Positions 25,088-32,536 of a stretch of 64,000 bases of DNA are shown here, piece by piece. The notes beneath the pieces are model-generated. The model saw only the letters and a list, made by a program, of their open reading frames with translations. It was not told the origin of the DNA and made no database searches. Each line of letters begins with the position of its first letter. Position 1 is the first letter of the stretch. The stretch is from Stomatohabitans albus (GTDB lineage: Bacteria; Actinomycetota; Nitriliruptoria; Euzebyales; Euzebyaceae), in the NCBI RefSeq assembly GCF_036336025.1, contig NZ_JAYKKE010000003.1, forward strand, positions 96,738 to 160,737, in the 5' to 3' direction. The position numbers and the translations under genes were made by a program.

Positions 25088-26104
25088 ATGAAAAAATTAA
25101 TTAATGATCCTCGTGAGGTCGTTGCCGAAGCCTTGGAAGGGTTCGCACTTGCGTTTCCCTCGTTAGTAACCGTTCACAATGACCCTGTGTGGGTAGGACG
25201 TGCGAACCCCGCACCTGAGGGGCGTGTGGCCCTTGTCAGTGGGGGTGGGAGTGGGCATGAACCGCTGCACGCTGGTTTTGTCGGTGAGGGTATGTTGGAT
25301 GCTGCCGTTCCTGGCGCAGTCTTTACCTCCCCCACGCCTGATGCTATTGAAGCTGCAACCCGTGGCGTTGACCATGGGGCAGGTGTCGTTCATATAGTGA
25401 AGAATTACACGGGCGATGTGTTGAACTTTGAAACGGCTGCTGAATTATGTGCTGCGGACGGTATTTCGGTCCAGCAAGTCCTCGTCAATGATGATGTCAG
25501 CGTAGAAGATTCCACCTGGACGGCTGGCCGCCGTGGTGTTGCTGGCACGGTAGTAGTTGAAAAGATCGCCGGTGCTGCCTGTGCCCGTGGCGACGATATC
25601 GACACGGTTGTGCGTATTGCCCAAGAGGTTGTGGCGAATACGAAATCGATGGGTCTGGCACTTAGTGCATGCACGGTGCCACATGCCGGGAAGCCGTCCT
25701 TTGATCTTCGTGATGATGAAGTTGAAATGGGTGTCGGTATTCACGGTGAGCCAGGTCGGGCCACGGTGTCTATGGCGACTGCTGATGAACTCACCGCCCA
25801 ACTCGTTGACCCATTACTGGCTGAGCTTCCAGACAGTGGCGAGGTCCTGGTCTTGGTCAATGGAATGGGGGCAACGCCCGAATCAGAGCTATTTATTGTG
25901 TACCGCGCTGTACGGCATCGCTTAGCGCAGACAAACCTGACGGTGGAACGTTCTCTTGTTGGCAATTACACCACGAGTTTGGATATGGCTGGGGTTTCTG
26001 TCACTATTACCGCATTGACCGCAGAAATGAAACAGTTGTGGGACGCACCGGTCATTACGCCATCGTTAATCTGGAAAGACAGCTCTCCCCGGAAGGATGT
26101 ATAA
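25088..26104 (+). CDS. dhaK: PTS-dependent dihydroxyacetone kinase, DhaK subunit
   Basis: Binds dihydroxyacetone covalently for phosphorylation by DhaL-ADP/ATP. The 338 residues show the nucleotide-free DhaK fold: VSGGGSGHEPLHAGFVG near 55, KNYTGDVLNFETA, and MGVGIHGEPGR near residue 210, whose histidine forms the hemiaminal bond with substrate. The ATG at 25088 follows AAAGGA by five bases; an in-frame ATG at 25061 is less likely. First gene of a tight dhaK-dhaL-dhaM operon closed by the hairpin at 27438-27472. The 124-base gap to the divergent pseudokinase gene should hold the promoter. Confidence 0.95.
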   Translation: MKKLINDPREVVAEALEGFALAFPSLVTVHNDPVWVGRANPAPEGRVALVSGGGSGHEPLHAGFVGEGMLDAAVPGAVFTSPTPDAIEAATRGVDHGAGVVHIVKNYTGDVLNFETAAELCAADGISVQQVLVNDDVSVEDSTWTAGRRGVAGTVVVEKIAGAACARGDDIDTVVRIAQEVVANTKSMGLALSACTVPHAGKPSFDLRDDEVEMGVGIHGEPGRATVSMATADELTAQLVDPLLAELPDSGEVLVLVNGMGATPESELFIVYRAVRHRLAQTNLTVERSLVGNYTTSLDMAGVSVTITALTAEMKQLWDAPVITPSLIWKDSSPRKDV

Positions 26105-26740
26105 ATGAGTGCAAATGCGGCTTGGGCTAAAGCTTGGATGGTTGAATGCGCAAATGTTGTAGGCGTACACCGAGAAGAATTGATTGATCTCGACCGCGCA
26201 ATTGGTGATGCTGACCACGGCGAAAACTTAGATCGGGGGTTTAATGCAGTTGTCGCATCGCTCGCAGATAAGGCGTTTGCGACACCAAGCGAAGTCTTTA
26301 AAACGGTGTCCATGACATTGATGAGCAATGTTGGTGGCGCCTATGGCCCGCTTGTTGGCACGGCATTCTTGCGTGCATCAACGGTTTCTAAGGACGCAGA
26401 AGAACTTGACGCCTCAGTACTTGCAGATGTGATCGCAGCTGCTGCCGAGGGTATTCAAGCACGTGGTCGTGCTGAGCTAGGCGAAAAAACAATGTTGGAC
26501 GCATGGTTACCAGCTGCAGAAGCCGCAAAGGCTGCTGCTGATACTGGCAAAAGCCCTATAGACACCCTGAAGGCAGCAGCCTCAGCGGCACAAACCGGAG
26601 CTGAAGCAACTGATGCAATGACCGCTCGGAAAGGGCGTGCATCGTATCTTGGTTCTCGTTCAGTGGGTCACCGTGATCCAGGAGCACAATCAACGGCTTA
26701 TATCTTGGATGCAGCCGCACGGACGTTGGAGAAAGCGTGA
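26105..26740 (+). CDS. dhaL: Dihydroxyacetone kinase, DhaL subunit
   Basis: ADP/ATP-binding subunit that phosphorylates dihydroxyacetone bound on DhaK and is itself recharged by DhaM. The 211-residue, all-helical protein shows the Mg-nucleotide motif GDADHGENLDRG near residue 36, VGGAYGPLVGTAFLRA, and the C-terminal RASYLGSRSVGHRDPGA. It starts directly after the dhaK stop; its TGA stop overlaps the GTG start of dhaM by four bases, which also shows that TGA terminates normally in this genome. Confidence 0.95.
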   Translation: MSANAAWAKAWMVECANVVGVHREELIDLDRAIGDADHGENLDRGFNAVVASLADKAFATPSEVFKTVSMTLMSNVGGAYGPLVGTAFLRASTVSKDAEELDASVLADVIAAAAEGIQARGRAELGEKTMLDAWLPAAEAAKAAADTGKSPIDTLKAAASAAQTGAEATDAMTARKGRASYLGSRSVGHRDPGAQSTAYILDAAARTLEKA

Positions 26741-27429
26741 CTGTAGGGATCGTAGTAGTAAGCCACAGCGAAAAAATTGCTGAAGGCACAGTTGAATTAG
26801 CTGCCCAAATGGCTGCCGATGTGACGATTAAAGGGGCCGGAGGCACTGATGATGGTCGTATTGGCACGAGTTTTAATAAGGTGATGGATGCCATCCAAAA
26901 CGCTGACAGTGGTGATGGCGTTGTGGTGCTCACCGATTTGGGTTCTGCGGTATTGACAACTGAATCAGTTATGGAGTTCTTAGATGATGAACTCCGTGAT
27001 CGGGTTCGCATGGTTAATGAGTCGTTCATTAAAGGCACAATTGCTGCGGCGACAACCGCACAAGGTGGTGGTGACCTCGATGCATGCGCCCGAGCCGCCG
27101 AAATGGCTCTCCATCCATCGGCAGAGCCGAACCTCAACGATACCGCTGAGACCCGAGCTGTTGAGAGTCAAGAGGGTGACTTGTCGACCCAATTAACCTT
27201 GACGAATGCGTTGGGATTACATGCCCGGCCAGCAGCCCGTTTAGCTGAACTAGTGAATAAAAGTGAGTCACGGGCATGGGTCAATGGGCACAACGCCGGT
27301 AGTGCATTGTCAATGATGACCTTGCAATTAAAAGAAGGTGACGCCTTTGAGTTTCGTGCCAATGGGCCTGATGCCCAAGCATTGATTGACCAAGTCACTG
27401 CCCTGGTCATTGATAACTTCGGAGAATAA
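26737..27429 (+). CDS. dhaM: Phosphoryl donor DhaM with fused HPr domain
   Basis: Passes phosphate from the PTS to DhaL. The 230 residues contain an EIIA(man)-like domain at about 1-135, with the active histidine in VSHSEKIAEG near the start and the downstream LTDLGSAVLTTE loop. A linker leads to an HPr domain at about 150-230 with the phosphorylated histidine in NALGLHARPAARL and the seryl site region SALSMMTL. The EI-like third domain of E. coli DhaM is absent, the usual form in Gram-positives and actinomycetes. The fused HPr implies that a general EI enzyme elsewhere feeds it. Confidence 0.94.
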   Translation: MTVGIVVVSHSEKIAEGTVELAAQMAADVTIKGAGGTDDGRIGTSFNKVMDAIQNADSGDGVVVLTDLGSAVLTTESVMEFLDDELRDRVRMVNESFIKGTIAAATTAQGGGDLDACARAAEMALHPSAEPNLNDTAETRAVESQEGDLSTQLTLTNALGLHARPAARLAELVNKSESRAWVNGHNAGSALSMMTLQLKEGDAFEFRANGPDAQALIDQVTALVIDNFGE

Positions 27430-27437
27430 TCACTTTA

Positions 27438-27472
27438 GGCCATCACCTTGCCGCGAGCGCAGGGTGATGGCC
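27438..27472. terminator. Hairpin terminator of the dha operon
   Basis: 14-bp stem (27438-27451 with 27459-27472, one G-T wobble) nine bases after the dhaM stop, followed by AAAA rather than a T-run on the plus strand. Confidence 0.75.
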
Positions 27473-27493
27473 CAAAACTATCTATTCAATTAA

Positions 27494-27509
27494 TTGCGCA
27501 TATACGCAA
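27494..27509. promoter_or_regulatory. Palindromic operator candidate of the MFS-ArsR gene
   Basis: TTGCGCATATACGCAA: perfect 5-bp arms TTGCG/CGCAA around CATATA, embedded in AT-rich sequence and ending 19 bases before the ATG at 27529. ArsR/SmtB regulators bind such AT-rich interrupted palindromes over their own promoter, and the downstream gene itself carries the regulator domain. Confidence 0.5.
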
Positions 27510-27528
27510 ATAGTTGAATACTGGACCT

Positions 27529-29121
27529 ATGTTCCAGGTCCTCAGACACCGTGCGTATCGCCATCTCTTTGGCGCACAGATTGTGTCATTGATGGGAACT
27601 GGACTCGCGACCGTCGCCCTCGGTCTCCTGGCTTATGACCTTGCTGGGGACCAGGCCAGCACCATCCTAGGCACCGTATTTGCGATCAAAATGGTTGCCT
27701 ATGTCATTGTGGCCCCATTGACGTCTGCCGCGGTGGCGAAGCAGCCGCGCCGACGTGTTCTTGTCATTGCAGACCTCCTCCGGGTGGGAGTCGCACTCGC
27801 ACTTCCACTCGCCATGAATGTCTGGCAAGTTTTCATACTGATCTTGGTGTTGCAGGCTGCCTCAGCGACGTTCACCCCAACATTCCAATCAGTCATCCCT
27901 TTGGTATTGACCGATGAATGTGACTACACCAACGCCTTGTCACTCTCCCGGCTGGCTTATGATATTGAGTCCATTGCGTCACCGATGGTGGCGGCTGCAC
28001 TCCTCATCATCATGCCAGCGAATGCCCTATTCATCGGTACTGCTGCAGGCTTTTTGGCATCCGCCTGTTTGGTCCTTGCAGCAGCCTTACCCAAAGGAAT
28101 TGGGTTAGAAACCGATATGAACAAACCCGACCTCCCCTTTGGCGGTCGTGCACGACAAGGTATAACCGTTTTCTTTTCCAATCCAGCGCTACGTCCCCTC
28201 TTGGCATTGGATGCGGTTGTGGCTTCTACTGGAGCACTCGTGATTGTGCAGACCGTGGTTATTGCACGTAGCCACTTTGGTCTCAGTGAAACCGCTGTTG
28301 CCATACTTTTGGGCTGTTCAGGTGCCGGATCGATGCTCAGCGCCTTGCTCCTGCCACGATGGCTTGATGGATGGGGGGAACGGCGCACCATGATTGGTGG
28401 TTCACTGCTGGCCACGATGTGTACTGCCATTGCTGGTATTGTGCTTGGACTGCCAGGCACCACACTCGGGGTAATGATGATTGGCCTCTTGTGGTTTGTC
28501 CATGGATTGGGGTGGTCATCTATTCAAACACCGGTTGGCCGCATTCTTCGCCGTGAATCAACTAACACCCAATTAGCCCCTGTCTTTGCAGCTCGGTTTT
28601 CACTCTCCCATGCCGCCTGGCTGGTAGCGTATCCTCTCTGTGGATGGCTGGGGAGCTTTGGACTCATGCCTGCAGCCTTGACACTGGCTGCACTCGCAAT
28701 GATCGGCACCTTAGTCGCTATGATGCTCTGGCCATCAGCAGCCCTACCCTGTCCAGATGCTGATGTTCTACTCGAATTGGAGGAACCTGTGGCCATGACG
28801 CCTAATGATTCTGAATTGGATTATGCCGCCAGTGTTCTTCGTTTAATGGCCGACCGAACACGCCTCGCTATCTTGGCCATGTTGGATGAAGAAGAGCTGT
28901 CGGTATCGGCAATTGCTGAACGATTAAACCGTCCACTCCCTGCTATCTCACAACATCTTGCCAAGTTACGCACAGCCGGTCTGGTTCAGGTACGTAAAGA
29001 TGGGACGACTAGTTTCTATAGTCAGTCTGACGAACATTTGAATCAACTCGTCACCAATGCGCTGCATTACAGCGAACACTATTTCAATCCCAACCCCCTC
29101 CATCACCGGGCGCAGACATAG
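27529..29121 (+). CDS. MFS efflux transporter fused to a C-terminal ArsR/SmtB-type HTH domain
   Basis: A 530-residue fusion. Residues ~1-410 are a major facilitator transporter of the NreB/enterobactin-exporter-like type with about 12 helices (QIVSLMGTGLATVALGLLAY, PRRRVLVIADLLRVG). After a short acidic linker, residues ~425-505 form a winged helix: LRLMADRTRLAILAMLDEEE, then SAIAERLNRPLPAISQHLAKL. The last helix has D-x-H...H...H (SDEHLNQLVTNALHYSEHYF) resembling the alpha-5 metal site of SmtB/NmtR, though one histidine sits one position early. A pump that carries its own metal-responsive repressor is inferred. The ATG at 27529 is used; a TTG at 27514 is also possible. Flanked by terminators, so monocistronic. 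Confidence 0.85.
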   Translation: MFQVLRHRAYRHLFGAQIVSLMGTGLATVALGLLAYDLAGDQASTILGTVFAIKMVAYVIVAPLTSAAVAKQPRRRVLVIADLLRVGVALALPLAMNVWQVFILILVLQAASATFTPTFQSVIPLVLTDECDYTNALSLSRLAYDIESIASPMVAAALLIIMPANALFIGTAAGFLASACLVLAAALPKGIGLETDMNKPDLPFGGRARQGITVFFSNPALRPLLALDAVVASTGALVIVQTVVIARSHFGLSETAVAILLGCSGAGSMLSALLLPRWLDGWGERRTMIGGSLLATMCTAIAGIVLGLPGTTLGVMMIGLLWFVHGLGWSSIQTPVGRILRRESTNTQLAPVFAARFSLSHAAWLVAYPLCGWLGSFGLMPAALTLAALAMIGTLVAMMLWPSAALPCPDADVLLELEEPVAMTPNDSELDYAASVLRLMADRTRLAILAMLDEEELSVSAIAERLNRPLPAISQHLAKLRTAGLVQVRKDGTTSFYSQSDEHLNQLVTNALHYSEHYFNPNPLHHRAQT

Positions 29122-29185
29122 GCTGCTACACAACCAGGTCAATGCATCTGGTATGGAATAGGACACCGCAAACAGGCAGTAAAAA

Positions 29186-29220
29186 CACTTGGTTGCAGCC
29201 CCCGTGACTGCAACCAAGTG
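29186..29220. terminator. Bidirectional hairpin terminator
   Basis: Perfect 13-bp inverted repeat (29186-29198 with 29208-29220). AAAAA on its left gives a T-run for the minus-strand surface-protein gene ending at 29254; it also lies 64 bases past the MFS-ArsR stop. Confidence 0.87.
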
Positions 29221-29253
29221 GAAGGAACCTAGGCGTACCCAGGTCAGCGAACC

Positions 29254-32124
29254 CTACTGAGATAGGGTTGCTAGTTGATCATCGCTAAAGCGGGTTGGTC
29301 CGCCATAGACATAGATCGTTGTGATGGTGTTCGTACCCTTCACGTAATCACTCACACTGGCGGGAATCTGTTGAGGCACAAGCAGCATCGGACCGTCCTC
29401 ATCCGCGATTTGTGCGCCACCAGCCAGAGCGTCAGCGAAGTCCTCAGTGGTTGCGATACCTACATCCTTCGGTGTCTTGAAGAAATGTTTGGCAACAGCC
29501 ACACTCAACGCCGTTGGATCAGGTGCCTCAATGGAATGCTGATAGGTAATGGCACCACTTGCCGCAGCGGGGCTAGGTGTCGGTGACGTTGTACCGGGTG
29601 TTGTTGAGTGGTCACCGGGCATAATGCCACCAGCACCATCAGACGGTGTTGGCGTGCTTGAAGGTTGTGGGGTTGGTGTAGGCGATGGAGTTGCTTGGTC
29701 CATCGTCCCCGTTGCGTTATCAGCGAATGCAGCCGTATCTTGGGCCGCCATTGCTCGCGCATACACCGCATCACTCACCGTTTGCGCCTTCGTCATACCG
29801 GCATTTGGCGCGGTGGTATCGCCACCAGGTGTTGCCGGTTTACTTGGCGTAGTGGTACCTCCAGGCTGTGATGTGTCGCTGGTGGATGGTGATGGGGTCG
29901 TTCCCGTCGTCCCACCAGCTGGGGCCATACCATCTGCAGGTATTGCCGGTGCATCATTCCCTGAACCTGTCGTTGGTGCTGGGTTCTTACCTGCCTGAAC
30001 TGCATTGGTACCGATGGCAGTCACCTTGAGGTTGGCATGTTGCTTAATGAATGCCTCAGTTTCAGGTGCCATTTGGCTGCCATTCGTCAGCAGGGTTGCC
30101 CCTTCGACCTCGGCAGATGCTGGACCAGCAATCAGGTCTGGTTGCCAATCGGCACCATCAGCAACAAGCAGTTCTTTCAACTTGTTGTCTCCGGCTAAAC
30201 GATTAGCCGTTTCAACAGCGGTACCGGCACGGTTCTGCCCTGCGAGTCGTTCAACCTGTCCGCCAAGGGTGGTGATTGCTTGTTCAACTGTCTTTGACAC
30301 CGCAGCTTCGCCACCCATAATGACAACTTTGCCGCCGTTGGGGAGCAACCGTTTGATTTCTGCCTGTGTGGCTGGATGCAGTGTGTCAGATTGCGTCAGC
30401 AAAATGGGTGCATCGATTGCTTCAGCTAAGGGCACAGCCGAGACGCTATCGGCTGCGATATCCCCACGCGCCACTATGACCGCTTTCGCCCCATCTTTGT
30501 ATTCTTCCTGAGCAACCTTAACTGCCGTTTCAAATCGAGTTTCGCCTGATACCCGCCGGACGCTACGCGATCCTGCCGGTCCGGTAGAAGGACTTGGGCT
30601 AGGTGTTTGTGTACCTGGGGCACTTGGTGATGACGGGCTCGGTGACGGCGCAGGTGGGGTCGGGTTTGAAGGGTTAGGACTGGACGCTGGTGGCGGCGTG
30701 AACTGGGTTAATGGAGTATCAGTCTTGGCCACCACATCATCAGTCTTTAAATTACCCCAGAAGTTCTTGGTCGCATCAATGTTCTCCTTGGGTGTCCTGG
30801 TCCGGGCAATCCCATCTTTGGGAAGTACCGACGCGGCCTTGGAGAAATCATTGTCATTGATACGAACGGCACCAGCCGGGATCGGGGTTCCCTTATGGTT
30901 GGCCACGGCCACCCCACCATCGAAACGGTTAAAGGTTATGGCCACATTTTTGAGGGCTACTCCGTCTCGTGGGGTTGGGTTGATCAATTCAACGGCGACC
31001 GCCCCTGCCTGGGGGTTTGTCAACGTGAACGTGTTGGCGTGAACGGTAACGTCTGGCCGGGAGATACGGACAATGGCACTTGACGGTCCAGCTTGGGTGG
31101 AGGTGAACTCATTGTGTTCAATAACCACAGGGCGTGGATTGTTTGCAGGGTAGTCAGCGTCATCATCAACCTCGATGGTTTCAGTGCCATTTGCAGGGGA
31201 ATGATTGATTACGTTACGGCTGATTGTGACCTTCCCGTGGCTGTCATCAACCTCAATCACCCTGGCGTCCGTAATACGTGAGTCCTTAATGACCACCACA
31301 TCGGACTTGTGCTGATCATCCAAATCTTGCTTCACAACGAGTGCTTGTGCTGCCATACCGGCTTTTCCAGTAAACACACTGTTGGCAATCGTTAACCCGT
31401 CTTCAGCTTTAATCAGTGTGCTTGCAATGTCAGTAGCCTCTACCCCACGCAATTCAACCGGGGATTCAAACTTTGAACCACCGGCATTGGTTGCTGGCGT
31501 TAGCTTCGTACGTGCGACGCCATCTTTAGCGCCAACACCAGCTGGCGTATCACCCCGACCAACAATGACGATGGTGCCATTCGCCTTGATAACAGGGGGT
31601 AATTGCTGAGGAGCATCAGTGGTCACCGTGATGGTTACCGTTTTCTTAGTACCATCCCTCAACATCTCGGTTGCCTGAGTAACGGCCTGAGCAAGACCGT
31701 TTGGGGCCGTTACTTCAATGTCGCCCTGTTTGGCAGCGGGTGTGGTAGGCGCATCGGTCGCGTTAATATCTTTTGTCTCAACACGTTCTGACCATCTATC
31801 AGCATCTGTGGCGTCTTCACCTGTTGCTGCTATGGCGCGAGCTGCCTTCTCATCAGCCTCACTCATCGCAAAGGCTGGATCCGGGATACCGGTCAAAGAT
31901 GTCACCTTGGCAGTTTCACTCCGGATTGCTGACTCATGTACGAGCCCCGATGGAGTATCGGTACCCGGTACCGCTGGTGAAGTGGCTGGGACATGGCCCG
32001 ATCCCGCAGAAACGGGACTGGCCGCATCCGATACAACCGACTGACCTTCAAGGGCTTGTGCCCCTACGGGCATAGCCATTGAGGCAAGTAGTACGAGCAT
32101 TAAAGTAGTTGGCTTTTTCTTCAT
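29254..32124 (-). CDS. Secreted beta-helix/cell-wall-binding-repeat protein, paralogue 1 of 4
   Basis: A 956-residue exported surface protein. Signal peptide (MKKKPTTLMLVLLASMAMPV...), a long Ala/Thr/Glu-rich segment to ~130, then a beta-helix-like region to ~460 with EHNEFTST, RPDVTVHANTFTL, FNRFDGGVAV and the helix-end signature DATKNFWG. A Pro/Ser linker follows, then cell-wall-binding repeats of the CwpV/PF04122 type: RVSGETRFETAVKVAQ at ~521 and ERLAGQNRAGTAVETAN. A ~150-residue low-complexity insert (29.53-30.0 kb) separates the second and last repeats, unlike the paralogues. The two conserved N-terminal cysteines of paralogues 2-4 are Asp and Arg here. The leader GAGGTAATTACCA before the ATG resembles that of paralogue 4. 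Probably binds the wall non-covalently; ligand unknown. Confidence 0.85.
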   Translation of the reverse strand: MKKKPTTLMLVLLASMAMPVGAQALEGQSVVSDAASPVSAGSGHVPATSPAVPGTDTPSGLVHESAIRSETAKVTSLTGIPDPAFAMSEADEKAARAIAATGEDATDADRWSERVETKDINATDAPTTPAAKQGDIEVTAPNGLAQAVTQATEMLRDGTKKTVTITVTTDAPQQLPPVIKANGTIVIVGRGDTPAGVGAKDGVARTKLTPATNAGGSKFESPVELRGVEATDIASTLIKAEDGLTIANSVFTGKAGMAAQALVVKQDLDDQHKSDVVVIKDSRITDARVIEVDDSHGKVTISRNVINHSPANGTETIEVDDDADYPANNPRPVVIEHNEFTSTQAGPSSAIVRISRPDVTVHANTFTLTNPQAGAVAVELINPTPRDGVALKNVAITFNRFDGGVAVANHKGTPIPAGAVRINDNDFSKAASVLPKDGIARTRTPKENIDATKNFWGNLKTDDVVAKTDTPLTQFTPPPASSPNPSNPTPPAPSPSPSSPSAPGTQTPSPSPSTGPAGSRSVRRVSGETRFETAVKVAQEEYKDGAKAVIVARGDIAADSVSAVPLAEAIDAPILLTQSDTLHPATQAEIKRLLPNGGKVVIMGGEAAVSKTVEQAITTLGGQVERLAGQNRAGTAVETANRLAGDNKLKELLVADGADWQPDLIAGPASAEVEGATLLTNGSQMAPETEAFIKQHANLKVTAIGTNAVQAGKNPAPTTGSGNDAPAIPADGMAPAGGTTGTTPSPSTSDTSQPGGTTTPSKPATPGGDTTAPNAGMTKAQTVSDAVYARAMAAQDTAAFADNATGTMDQATPSPTPTPQPSSTPTPSDGAGGIMPGDHSTTPGTTSPTPSPAAASGAITYQHSIEAPDPTALSVAVAKHFFKTPKDVGIATTEDFADALAGGAQIADEDGPMLLVPQQIPASVSDYVKGTNTITTIYVYGGPTRFSDDQLATLSQ

Positions 32125-32536
32125 TGGTAATTACCTCACTCCGTTAGTAGGCATGAACTCACCGTATATGAATGCCTTTACCGTTCATGACCTCAGCAAT
32201 GTCTGTTATCAATCCATTACCACGCACGACAAAACGTAAAGCATAAGGAAAGCCAGAATGAACGCGCTACAAAATCAACCCATTATTTCGGCATAATAAC
32301 CTTGATATTTCAACAGACCTTAATGCGAGAGAAGGACTCATATCCTGAAGCATTGAAACTGGTTCACATAAACCAGAATTGGAACTGTCCATTGGAACTA
32401 AAGAACAGACCTATCACGATTCGAACCGGATATTCGACACTCCCCAATGACCATTGTCCTCATTTATAAAGAGGGAGATACACACGCATAAATACTGCCT
32501 GGTTGAGAAGAAACCAGGCAGTATTGTGTGGTTCTA
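32125..32536. other. 412-base intergenic region between surface-protein genes 1 and 2
   Basis: AT-rich, no open frame with a credible start. It holds the promoter and leader of paralogue 1 (ribosome binding site GAGG before 32124), a CATGAAC...GTTCATG inverted repeat roughly 30-75 bases upstream of that gene, and the terminator of paralogue 2 at 32491-32525. I see no other element. Confidence 0.6.
32491..32525. terminator. Hairpin terminator of surface-protein gene 2
   Basis: AATACTGCCTGGTT at 32491-32504 pairs perfectly with 32512-32525, 11 bases beyond the minus-strand stop at 32537; followed on that strand by TTTATG. Confidence 0.82.
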
